Assembly: GCF_009795715.1 (NCBI RefSeq)
Contig: NZ_WTCR01000001.1
Span: 372,001 to 436,000 of the forward strand
Source: Labilibaculum euxinicum
GTDB lineage: Bacteria > Bacteroidota > Bacteroidia > Bacteroidales > Marinifilaceae
Direction: 5' to 3'
Length of the DNA: 64,000 nucleotides
Made by a program: the position numbers and the translations under genes. This document shows positions 8,114 through 15,402 of the stretch, one piece after another (the first letter of the stretch is position 1; each line of letters opens with the position of its first letter). Under the pieces are notes generated by a model. It was not told the DNA's origin. It did not search any database and saw only the letters and a list, made by a program, of their open reading frames with translations.

Positions 8114-8527
8114 TTATTTCAGATAGTTAACGATTTCTAATTTTGTTCCAACATTAACTTTACTACTAATATTCATTTCATCTGAATTCTTTTTTATATT
8201 CGGCAATCCCATACCGGCACCAAAACCCATTTCCCTGACTTTAGGAGTTGCTGTTGAAAAGCCTTTTTCCATTGCCTTATCAATATCAGGTATCCCTGGT
8301 CCTTTATCTTCAATTCTCACTGCAATTTTATCCGGAAATATTTCCACAATCATGTCTCCGTCGAAAGCGTGTGCGACCACGTTTACTTCAGCCTCATACA
8401 ATGAAACCACAGTTCGTTTAATTATCTTCGAATCAACATTCAACTGCTTCAATATTTTTTTCACTTCACTGGAAGCTGATCCTGCTTTAGAAAAATTGCC
8501 ACCCTCAATACAAAATGTAAATACCAT
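8114..8527 (-). CDS. RsbW/RsbT-like anti-sigma-type ATPase
   Basis: A 137-residue GHKL ATPase of the anti-sigma/serine-kinase type. An N box (SLYEAEVNVVAHA), the G1 box EDKGPGIPDI and a glycine-rich lid ending in GMGLPNIK are visible. There is no sensor or membrane segment. It is located between the first DRTGG gene and the H-cluster sensor, so a role relaying a hydrogen or redox signal is plausible. No cognate sigma factor or STAS-domain antagonist is present in the window. Confidence 0.8.
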   Translation of the reverse strand: MVFTFCIEGGNFSKAGSASSEVKKILKQLNVDSKIIKRTVVSLYEAEVNVVAHAFDGDMIVEIFPDKIAVRIEDKGPGIPDIDKAMEKGFSTATPKVREMGFGAGMGLPNIKKNSDEMNISSKVNVGTKLEIVNYLK

Positions 8528-8532
8528 CCCCT

Positions 8533-8880
8533 TTAATATACTGGTTCTAAACCCATTTCACACAAAATAGAACATGCTTTAAACATTGAATAACTGCATT
8601 CAATCAGCGTAATATTATTCTCACAAGCCAAGTCTTTCATTTCCTGTGAGACCTTCTTATCCCTCACAAATAAAATGTAAGAAATGTCAGACATTTCCGA
8701 TGTCCTAATTGTCTGAAGATTATTTAACCCTGTTATTAAGAGTAGGTTATCTGTATCTAAAGTTAGTACATCACTCATCAAGTCTGATGCAAAACCAAAA
8801 CTTATGTCCTGATTCAGATCATCTTTTCCACAAATAACACTTGCATTAAGTTTATCAACCAGATCAGCCACTTTCACCAT
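8533..8880 (-). CDS. DRTGG-domain protein (copy 2), first gene of the hydrogenase operon
   Basis: A 115-residue single-domain protein related to the product of 6400-6738: KVADLVDKL start, FASDLMSDV motif, and a central ITGLNNLQTIRTSEM segment aligning with LQTHKNIMAIASLKE. It lies 5 nt upstream of the RsbW-like gene and opens the operon. Two DRTGG copies in one operon suggest a heteromeric or paired function, but no ligand can be named. Confidence 0.75.
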   Translation of the reverse strand: MVKVADLVDKLNASVICGKDDLNQDISFGFASDLMSDVLTLDTDNLLLITGLNNLQTIRTSEMSDISYILFVRDKKVSQEMKDLACENNITLIECSYSMFKACSILCEMGLEPVY

Positions 8881-9209
8881 ATCGCAGTACTAACTTATGT
8901 TTATCATTTATTCTATTCCGACTGTGCTAAGATAAGTATTTGAGCAGGATTAATAAATGATATATAACGGAATAGACACAAAAAAATAAAATACATATTA
9001 AATCTAAATAACTTCATAATGACAAAACAGATCTTGATAAATTTCAATTTCAACACTTCAATACAATCATAAATCAGCAAGCATTTTATGTCAATACCAT
9101 TGTTCAAAATTCTTGTAGGTCTTAGAATCAAACTGACAAGTTTTTTTTGGTTATATTCGCATACAAGTGCAGAATACAAGAACTCAATTACTTATTTTTT
9201 TCTCTATTT
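8881..9209. other. Divergent intergenic region, hydrogenase operon / universal stress gene
   Basis: This 329-bp AT-rich region must hold the hydrogenase operon promoter. No exact TAnnTTTG element was found for it on the minus strand. It contains a 9-bp inverted repeat, TCTATTCCG at 8912-8920 and CGGAATAGA at 8968-8976, with arms 47 nt apart, a possible operator. On the plus strand TATATTCG (9152-9159) is a weak -7 candidate for the stress gene. An 88-codon frame here has no family resemblance and is not called. Confidence 0.5.
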
Positions 9210-10025
9210 ATGAGCATTAAGAAGCAACATATACTCGTTTTAATTCAAGATCCTGAATGCTCTGACGCCGCGATTAAACATGCTTTCACTTTGGCAAAAC
9301 TTTTTAAAGCGGAAGCTGCCTTTGCTAATTTCCCTACACTAAAGGGGAAAACTCATCCCCCCATAAGTCATTATCAGATTGAAAAATTTAATCTTCAGTC
9401 AATCCCTTACAAAATAATAGAACTAAAAAACAGCAAGCGGGAACCCAATCTCAGCATTCAAGAATTGGATGCAATTTTTATTGTAACCCAATTCCCTATA
9501 GGATCACTAACTCATTTTCTGAAACGAAATGCCATTTTCAAATGGATACTGAAAGCAAAAATTCCCTCTATACTGGTAACAGAGCAAACAAATACAGATT
9601 GTGAATACAAGAATATAATCGTTCCCATAGATTACAAAAAAGAAAGTAAAGAGAAAATGATCTGGGCCAGTTATTTTGGAAGATTCAACAATGCAATCAT
9701 TCATCTGATTGCTCCCAATGAAAAATCCGAAGCTTATCATCGCACCATAAAGGCTACATTGCTCTTCACTAAAAAAATGTTTGAACAGTTTAAGTTCGAA
9801 TACAAAATTGTTAAAACGGAGTGCAAAAGCAGAAACATCAACCGGAAGGCAATTCAATTTTCAAAAAATCTAAATTCAGATTTAATTGTACTCATGTCGA
9901 ATCGTAATCCTGGCTGGATTGCGTCCTGGTCCGGCCCCAATCAACTAAAAAGCATCCTCAAGAAAGAAGATAATCCGATCCTATTTATCAATCCATTGAA
10001 AGACTACTATTTGCCTTGTAATTAA
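9210..10025 (+). CDS. Universal stress protein family, tandem UspA domains
   Basis: A 271-residue protein with two UspA-type domains. The first starts at residue 6 (HILVLIQD). The second starts near residue 132 (KNIIVPIDYKKES) and ends with SDLIVLMSNRN and NPILFINP strands. The Gly-rich ATP-binding motif (GxxGxxxxG) of nucleotide-binding Usps is not obvious in either half, so it may be of the non-ATP class. The frame is open further upstream, but ATG 9210 starts the conserved strand and is preferred. It is divergent from the hydrogenase operon. The role is not further defined. Confidence 0.8.
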   Translation: MSIKKQHILVLIQDPECSDAAIKHAFTLAKLFKAEAAFANFPTLKGKTHPPISHYQIEKFNLQSIPYKIIELKNSKREPNLSIQELDAIFIVTQFPIGSLTHFLKRNAIFKWILKAKIPSILVTEQTNTDCEYKNIIVPIDYKKESKEKMIWASYFGRFNNAIIHLIAPNEKSEAYHRTIKATLLFTKKMFEQFKFEYKIVKTECKSRNINRKAIQFSKNLNSDLIVLMSNRNPGWIASWSGPNQLKSILKKEDNPILFINPLKDYYLPCN

Positions 10026-10209
10026 TAAAATACATTGCAGATATGCCCCCTTTATTTCATTTCCGAAACTTGAATTCTGACTAATAAAAAAGAGGCCATT
10101 TTAAAAGTACAGTATCACAATAAAATAGAACTTTTTGTTGAAGCAATCTCTTTTATTTTGTTTGTTATACTTCTGGTATTGTCACAAATATTTTTCTACT
10201 GCAACGATT

Positions 10210-10377
10210 ATTTTTTCCCTTGCACGAGATTCAAGTTTTCCCTTGCACGAGACTCATGTTCTCCCTTGCACCAGACTCAAGACTTCCCTTGCACTGCGCT
10301 CAACCTCTTCCTTGTACAAGGGAAAGGGGCTCCCTAATGCAAGGAAACCCCTTTGTACTGTACAAGGAAATTCTTAT
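10210..10377. repeat. 23-bp periodic repeat array that inverts about a palindrome
   Basis: Units begin at 10217, 10240, 10263 and 10286 with exact 23-bp spacing and the core CCCTTGCAC followed by a G-[AC]-[TC]-TCA segment. At 10309 the unit becomes part of the palindrome CCTTGTACAAGG (10310-10321). From there the motif continues in inverted orientation (TACAAGGG at 10315, TGCAAGGAAA at 10338, TACAAGGAAA at 10361), again at 23-bp spacing. There are no spacers, so it is not a CRISPR. It lies between the convergent stress-protein and DPP11 genes. Confidence 0.85.
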
Positions 10378-10423
10378 AAAACAACAAGAGAAATACATTT
10401 TTCTTGTATCCCTCAGGAAATAA

Positions 10424-12607
10424 TTACTCCACAATATTCATCTCATCCAATAAATATCCTGCTCCGGCAAATTTATCGACAAGAAATAATACGTAGCGAA
10501 TATCCAGTGATACGTTTCTGCAAATCTCAGGATCGTACATTAAATCAGACATTACGCCTTCCCAAGCGCGGTCGAAATTTAAACCGATTAACTCACCATT
10601 GGCATTTAAAACCGGACTGCCCGAATTTCCTCCGGTAGTATGATTGGTTGCTGCAAAACAAACCGGCATTTCGCCCTTTGCATTTGCGTAATTTCCAAAA
10701 TCTTTTGCATGATAAAGGTCTCTTAGCTTTTGAGGAACATCATAATCAAAAATCTCAGGATTATCTTTCTCAATAATTCCATCCAATGTGGTATAATAAT
10801 CGTAAGTTACAGCGTTTCGGGCTTTGTATCCGGCTACTTTTCCATAATGAACTCTGAATGTGGAGTTAGCATCAGGATAAAAAGTTCTATCTTTTTGCAT
10901 TTCCATTAAACCTGCCATATAGGTGCGTTGCAGCTTTGTCGTTTTTGTAATGATTTTGCTGTAAACCGGATAAATTTCCGATTCGTAAAAGAAGTAAATG
11001 CTGTTTGCTAAAACAAAAATAGGATCTTTAGTCAAACGCTTACCAAATGACAATTTATAATTATCCAGTAAATTATTCAATTTATTCTCGTCAGCAAATA
11101 CCGATTTAGACATTGCCTTCTCTGCATAAGCTTCGAAATCGCCATTGTATTTCTCCCGGATATTTACAATCTCTTTTGGCAGATATTCATCCGTCAGGTT
11201 CCCGCTATACATTTTCAGCAAAGCAGCCAAAAGCTTTTTATCTGTTGGATTGTTATAATTCTTAAAAAACTCCTCACCCGACTTTTTCAATTCAGCAACA
11301 AGACCAGCAAGCTGATCCTGATCTTTTTTGGCCAGACTTGCCAGTTTCTTAAATTTAACAGCAAAAGTCACAGCTTCTGAGCCACGAATACCAGCCTCAA
11401 TGGCATAATCGCGGGCCAGACTAATTGGAGTCAACTCTTTGTACAAGGCTCCCATTTCTGCTACAATTCCAGCATATTTTTTCTTCAAATCGTCACTGCT
11501 ATTTGCCCAGGTTTCAAATTTTTCTTCCAATTCTTTTTTCTTTGAAATTGCATTCAATCGCTTTAGACCTGTGATTTCACCCTGCCATCTTTTCCATGAA
11601 TTGGCAACACCTGCATATTTTGCTGAATATTGAATTCGAACCATTGGTGAAGCATCCATATCTGCTCTCATCAAATCCAATTTCTTTGTTCTGATTTTGA
11701 TTTTATGTGGATTATCAACCTTTGTCATTAAATCCAATGCATCAGATGTTAGGTATTCTGTTGTAGTTCCCGGATATCCAAAAACCATCGTAAAATCACC
11801 TTCATGTACACCTTTAAGAGAAATTTTGAATGACTGCTTTGGTTTCATTGGAACATTCTCCTTTGAATAAGAAGCAGGCTTATTGTCTTTATCGGCATAA
11901 ATCCGAAACATCGAAAAATCACCCGTATGACGAGGCCACATCCAGTTATCTGTATCACCGCCAAATTTCCCAATTGCCGATGGAGGAGCACCTACCAAAC
12001 GTACATCTTTATATATCTCATATACCGATAGAAAATATTGATTCCCATTAAAAAAGGCTTTAACACTCGCACGATAGTCCGAATCTTTTTCTGTTGCATC
12101 CTGAATTTTCTTAATATGCCTGGTAATCATTTTCTGACGAACCTCCTCCTTGGTATCATCGGTAATACTATCCAAAACCTGCGCAGTTACATCTTCCATA
12201 CGAATTAAAAATGAAGCTGTTATTCCTTCATTAACTAATTCTTCGTCTTGACTCATGGCCCAAAAACCATCTTTTAAATAGTCATGCTCTAAAGTAGAAT
12301 GAGCTTGAATGGCTCCGTAACCACAGTGATGATTTGTTACAATCAGTCCTTTATCAGAGATCAGCTCTCCGGTACAGAAATGATGAAACGGACTTCCTTC
12401 ACGTCCCAGACCAACTACTGCATCTTTCAAACATGCCTTATTAATATCATAAATATCAGCTGCAGAAAGCTTAAATCCGGCTTTTTGCATGTCTTCGATA
12501 TTGTATTTTTCCAAAAGCATAGGAATCCACATCCCCTCATCTGCTTTTACCTGAGTTCCCATAAACAGTAAAACTGCCATGAGAAGTAGACTTAATTTTT
12601 TAATCAT
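10424..12607 (-). CDS. dpp11: S46 family peptidase, dipeptidyl-peptidase 11 type (Asp/Glu-specific)
   Basis: A 727-residue secreted or periplasmic serine dipeptidyl-peptidase with a chymotrypsin-like fold, removing dipeptides from peptide N-termini. A signal peptide is present (residues 1-22). The catalytic histidine lies in TNHHCGYG (residues 91-98) and the nucleophile is Ser662 in GGNSGSP. Arg680 follows 18 residues later in NFDRAWEG. In the Porphyromonas enzymes this position is Arg in DPP11 and Gly in DPP7, so acidic P1 specificity is predicted. This gene fits an asaccharolytic or peptide-using lifestyle. The next gene downstream is convergent beyond the 23-bp array. Confidence 0.92.
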   Translation of the reverse strand: MIKKLSLLLMAVLLFMGTQVKADEGMWIPMLLEKYNIEDMQKAGFKLSAADIYDINKACLKDAVVGLGREGSPFHHFCTGELISDKGLIVTNHHCGYGAIQAHSTLEHDYLKDGFWAMSQDEELVNEGITASFLIRMEDVTAQVLDSITDDTKEEVRQKMITRHIKKIQDATEKDSDYRASVKAFFNGNQYFLSVYEIYKDVRLVGAPPSAIGKFGGDTDNWMWPRHTGDFSMFRIYADKDNKPASYSKENVPMKPKQSFKISLKGVHEGDFTMVFGYPGTTTEYLTSDALDLMTKVDNPHKIKIRTKKLDLMRADMDASPMVRIQYSAKYAGVANSWKRWQGEITGLKRLNAISKKKELEEKFETWANSSDDLKKKYAGIVAEMGALYKELTPISLARDYAIEAGIRGSEAVTFAVKFKKLASLAKKDQDQLAGLVAELKKSGEEFFKNYNNPTDKKLLAALLKMYSGNLTDEYLPKEIVNIREKYNGDFEAYAEKAMSKSVFADENKLNNLLDNYKLSFGKRLTKDPIFVLANSIYFFYESEIYPVYSKIITKTTKLQRTYMAGLMEMQKDRTFYPDANSTFRVHYGKVAGYKARNAVTYDYYTTLDGIIEKDNPEIFDYDVPQKLRDLYHAKDFGNYANAKGEMPVCFAATNHTTGGNSGSPVLNANGELIGLNFDRAWEGVMSDLMYDPEICRNVSLDIRYVLFLVDKFAGAGYLLDEMNIVE

Positions 12608-12636
12608 GATAAATATATTTTGTGTTGTTGTTTATT

Positions 12637-13045
12637 AATGACGAATTTTCAATTACGAATTACGTACCCTTATCGTTTTCTGGATGCTTCCAATTATTCT
12701 AAGCAATTCATCAGTATCACTTAGAAGACTTTGACATTCTTCTTTTGTAAGATAACCCGTATCACCAAGCAATCTGATCCAATAATGTGTTTCTCTTGCT
12801 TCTTTATACGATATTGTTAGCTTGGCAAAAAAATCTTTCTCACTTTGTCCTCCAATTGCTTCTTCAATATTAGCTCCAATTGAAGTTCCGGATCGTAACA
12901 ACTGTTTGGATAATATATATTCCTTTTTTTCTTGTTGTAAATACTTACAGGTTTTCACTATTCGAACTGCAAATTGATAACTTTTTTGTTGTACGATATT
13001 ATCTTTTTTCATTCGTAATTTAAATTTCGTAATTCGTAATAGTTG
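12637..13045 (-). mobile_element. Four-helix-bundle gene cassette bounded by inverted repeats
   Basis: A perfect 13-bp inverted repeat brackets the four-helix-bundle gene: ATTACGAATTACG at 12652-12664 and its complement at 13028-13040. The gene's stop codon and last codons lie in the left copy, and its ATG is embedded in a related word (ATTCGTAAT) at the right end. The arrangement resembles other self-similar flanks around such genes in Bacteroidota. Boundaries are approximate, and mobility is inferred, not shown. Confidence 0.5.
12653..13012 (-). CDS. Four-helix-bundle protein (23S rRNA intervening-sequence protein family)
   Basis: A 119-residue, all-helical protein of the S23/IVP family: KSYQFAVRIVKTCKYL in the first helix, SKQLLRSGTSIGANIEEA at the helix 1-2 junction, and AKLTISYKEARETHYWIRLL in helix 3. 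Members were first described in intervening sequences of 23S rRNA genes but occur mostly as dispersed intergenic copies. Their molecular role is unknown. It interrupts the maf-to-DPP11 interval and is bracketed by inverted repeats; a truncated relative lies at 13706-13792. Confidence 0.9.
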   Translation of the reverse strand: MKKDNIVQQKSYQFAVRIVKTCKYLQQEKKEYILSKQLLRSGTSIGANIEEAIGGQSEKDFFAKLTISYKEARETHYWIRLLGDTGYLTKEECQSLLSDTDELLRIIGSIQKTIRVRNS

Positions 13046-13051
13046 TGCTGT

Positions 13052-13630
13052 TTAAAATTTTAACAATTCCTGATAAAGACGTTGAATAGGTAAACCCACT
13101 ACATTAAAATAAGATCCTTCAATGCCGTCAATCCCAATAAAACCAATCCATTCCTGAATTCCATATGCACCCGCTTTATCGAAAGGTTTGTAATTATCTA
13201 TGTAATAATCAATCTCTTCTTCCGACAAGGCTTTAAAATGAACATTGGTAGTTGTAGAAAAGCTTATTTTCTTGTCTTTACTCATTAGGCAAACTCCACT
13301 TATTACCTGGTGCGATCTATCGGACAATGCATTAAGCATTTTAACAGCATCATCTCTGTCGTTTGGTTTTCCAAGAATCCAATCATCAACACAAACAATT
13401 GTGTCTGCTGTGATCACCAACTCATTGGATTTAAAATCCGCCCCGAATGCTTTTGCTTTTAATTCGGCCAGGTAAACCGGAATTTGATCTGGTATTAATC
13501 CTTCAGGATAAATCTCCTCTACTTCTTTTGTTCTTATTTCAAAAATCAAACCCAATTCCTTCAACATTTGGTGTCTTCGAGGCGATTGAGAGGCTAATAT
13601 TAATTGATAATCTTTGAGATTATTCAGCAT
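13052..13630 (-). CDS. maf: Maf-like nucleoside triphosphate pyrophosphatase
   Basis: A 192-residue Maf/Ham1-fold enzyme with the N-terminal signature LASQSPRR, followed by the catalytic-region Asp in ITADTIV and the conserved KP-x-D-R-x-DA segment (GKPNDRDDAVKML). The C-terminal DKAGAYGIQ motif is also present. Family members hydrolyse dTTP, UTP or modified nucleotides as housecleaning enzymes. It belongs to the group maf, ubiA, kdsC and the DUF2520 gene on one strand, a common neighbourhood in Bacteroidota. A repeat-rich gap with a four-helix-bundle remnant separates it from ubiA. Confidence 0.92.
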   Translation of the reverse strand: MLNNLKDYQLILASQSPRRHQMLKELGLIFEIRTKEVEEIYPEGLIPDQIPVYLAELKAKAFGADFKSNELVITADTIVCVDDWILGKPNDRDDAVKMLNALSDRSHQVISGVCLMSKDKKISFSTTTNVHFKALSEEEIDYYIDNYKPFDKAGAYGIQEWIGFIGIDGIEGSYFNVVGLPIQRLYQELLKF

Positions 13631-13644
13631 GCTTGTTAATTCTA

Positions 13645-13825
13645 AATAATGAGTTATAAATTATAAAATGGGATGCAGCCATTATGATTTCCATGCATAT
13701 ACCAATCACTTGTTATTATAGAGATGTTTGTATAGCTTGACTACCCGAACTGCAAAGTGAAAAGATTTATCTTTAATAGTGTTTTCGTTCATAACTTATC
13801 ATTCAAGACTCATAATTTATGAACT
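13645..13825 (-). mobile_element. Degenerate four-helix-bundle cassette remnant
   Basis: AT-rich, mutually inverted words flank the truncated gene at 13706-13792: AATAATGAGTTATAAATT on the left, and ATAACTTATCATT plus CATAATTTATGAAC on the right. The last codons of the neighbouring UbiA gene are written in the right-hand words. I infer an internally deleted copy that kept both ends. Confidence 0.45.
13706..13792 (-). pseudogene. Truncated four-helix-bundle protein gene, N-terminal 28 codons
   Basis: From an ATG at 13792 the minus strand encodes 28 codons before a TGA. Residues KDKSFHFAVRVVKLYKHL align with QQKSYQFAVRIVKTCKYL of the intact four-helix-bundle protein at 12653-13012. The rest of the domain, including the SGTSIGAN junction, is absent. 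The protein similarity with many changes suggests an old paralogue rather than a recent duplicate. Confidence 0.75.
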
Positions 13826-14763
13826 ATATAGTTTACCACAAAAGCATAGGAAATACCAGCAAGAATGGCAAATCGTATTAGAAAAATTCCAGTCTTAAAT
13901 TTGTCTCCTTCCGAAAACTGATAAACCCGATAAGCCAATAAAAATAATGGCAAAATGATTAAAATGCCAAAATACCAAGGTGTAATCTGATCCATTGGAG
14001 CATTTAAAAACTGGTACCAAACTCCAAAAACAGATACGGATAAAAATAGTATAAGCAGTATAATTATAATTTTAGACCACTTTAAACCAACTACAATAGG
14101 CAGGCTTTTGCGGTTAATTTCCCGGTCTCCTTTTATGGAAAGTAAATCTCTGATGAATTGTGCAATTAGAACACCAACAAAGGAGAAAAAAGAAAAGGCT
14201 CCTACCCAATACAATAGATAATTAAAATTGGTTTTTGAGGCAACTAACACTTCCGCATAAGTTTTCATAAGCGGAGGAATCTCGTAAATAACAACCAAAA
14301 AAGGAATAATGGCAACAATAAAAGCAATTAAAAAGCTACCCAATAAAAAGTAATATTTGTAGGATGTTGAATAAAACCAAAGCAAGCCTCCTCCCATAAA
14401 AAAGATGAACACAAATTGCCAGTGACCAATTTTATAAGACACATACCCTCCCAGTAAAACTGATATTGCAGCAATTATCTGTTGCAGAAACAGGGCCACT
14501 CTTCGCGTAACTTTTCTACCTACAATAACATCTTTCTTATTGATTCGATCTGCTTTCGTATCAAAATAATCATTAATAACGTAGCCTGCCGCAGCCATAC
14601 AAACAGTTGCAAAAACCAATATTGCAAAATCCAAATCGGCTAATTGAAGCTTAATTCTATTAATTCCCAAAATAGGTTGAATAATAAAATAGCGCATCAC
14701 ATATTGGGTCAGTGCAATAATAATCAGATTAGGTAATCGGATCAATTTCAGATAACTGTTCAT
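13810..14763 (-). CDS. UbiA-family prenyltransferase (geranylgeranylglycerol-phosphate transferase-like)
   Basis: An integral-membrane prenyltransferase of about 317 residues with eight to nine hydrophobic segments. The first Asp-rich motif is NDYFDTKADRINKKD, near residue 65. The second is RDLLSIKGDREINRKSLP, the usual pair that binds prenyl diphosphate through Mg2+. In Bacteroidota this neighbourhood gene is commonly annotated as a geranylgeranylglycerol-phosphate geranylgeranyltransferase homologue; the true acceptor is uncertain. ATG 14763 is chosen because it opens the conserved start (MNSYLKLIRLPNL). The longer frame would overlap kdsC. Confidence 0.85.
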   Translation of the reverse strand: MNSYLKLIRLPNLIIIALTQYVMRYFIIQPILGINRIKLQLADLDFAILVFATVCMAAAGYVINDYFDTKADRINKKDVIVGRKVTRRVALFLQQIIAAISVLLGGYVSYKIGHWQFVFIFFMGGGLLWFYSTSYKYYFLLGSFLIAFIVAIIPFLVVIYEIPPLMKTYAEVLVASKTNFNYLLYWVGAFSFFSFVGVLIAQFIRDLLSIKGDREINRKSLPIVVGLKWSKIIIILLILFLSVSVFGVWYQFLNAPMDQITPWYFGILIILPLFLLAYRVYQFSEGDKFKTGIFLIRFAILAGISYAFVVNYIVHKL

Positions 14764-14788
14764 TGGGCTGTTTGTGTTAAGGTTGCTT

Positions 14789-15316
14789 TTATATACTTTG
14801 GATATTTGTATCGGCTTCGAGCCATTTACTATGTGCGCGTAATACTTGTTCAATTACATCACGAACACAACCGTAACCGCCCTCTTTATCCGAAATATAG
14901 TTGGAAATAGCCTTTATTTGCTCCACAGCATTACACGGACAAGTCGGCACTCCGATTCTTTTCATCACCTCATAATCAGGTAAATCATCGCCCATATACA
15001 TTATATGATCAGGATTCAAATCATATTTCGCGATAAAATCTTCAAAATCTTTAATCTTATTTTTCGATCCCATGTAAATGTCTGCAACTCCAAGACCTTT
15101 GTAACGTTTTTCGACAGCATCGGAAACACCACCGGTTATAATTGCAACCGGATAGCCTTTTTTTACTGCATACTGAATAGCATATCCATCTTTTGTATTT
15201 GCCGTGCGCAACATTTCTCCCGATGAATCGATAACAATACACTCATTGGAAAGAACACCATCCACATCAAAAATGAATGCAGAAACTTTCATTAAATCTT
15301 CCTTAAAAAACGCCAT
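14789..15316 (-). CDS. kdsC: KdsC-type 3-deoxy-D-manno-octulosonate 8-phosphate phosphatase
   Basis: A HAD-superfamily phosphatase of about 175 residues. The motif-I aspartates are in FIFDVDGVLS, followed by the KDGYAIQYAVKKG segment, motif II in ITGG and motif IV in YMGDDLPDYEVM. The KdsC-like tail motif GGYGCVRDVIE is present. It releases phosphate from KDO-8-phosphate in lipopolysaccharide core synthesis. ATG 15316 gives the usual length; the upstream extension to 15361 runs into repeat-like sequence and lacks similarity. It lies 25 nt before ubiA. Confidence 0.9.
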   Translation of the reverse strand: MAFFKEDLMKVSAFIFDVDGVLSNECIVIDSSGEMLRTANTKDGYAIQYAVKKGYPVAIITGGVSDAVEKRYKGLGVADIYMGSKNKIKDFEDFIAKYDLNPDHIMYMGDDLPDYEVMKRIGVPTCPCNAVEQIKAISNYISDKEGGYGCVRDVIEQVLRAHSKWLEADTNIQSI

Positions 15317-15362
15317 TTTATTTAAAATTGAGAAACAAGATATGAGATGTGAGAAAAACATT
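15317..15362. repeat. Short self-similar repeat footprint upstream of kdsC
   Basis: The words GAGAAACAAGATATGAGATGTGAGA resemble the iterated GATGTGAGA words between hydA and hydC. They fill the gap between kdsC and the DUF2520 gene. Confidence 0.4.
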
Positions 15363-15402
15363 CGATTCTACTTCCCATTTTCTTCTTCCAAATACAACAA
15401 AT

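Noticed and set aside
8913-9179. 88-codon minus-strand frame upstream of the hydrogenase operon
   Set aside because: It lies within the divergent promoter region, has low-complexity residues such as repeated Ile/Phe/Cys, and resembles no family.
10210-10377. CRISPR array
   Set aside because: Units follow each other directly without spacers, they diverge strongly, and the array inverts in the middle.
10135-10638. Plus-strand frame across the 23-bp repeats and the end of DPP11
   Set aside because: The 23-bp period is not a multiple of three, so the reading frame changes between units; much of the frame is antisense to the DPP11 gene.
14764-14853. Longer N-terminus for the UbiA protein
   Set aside because: It would overlap kdsC by 65 nt and adds polar residues that family members lack.
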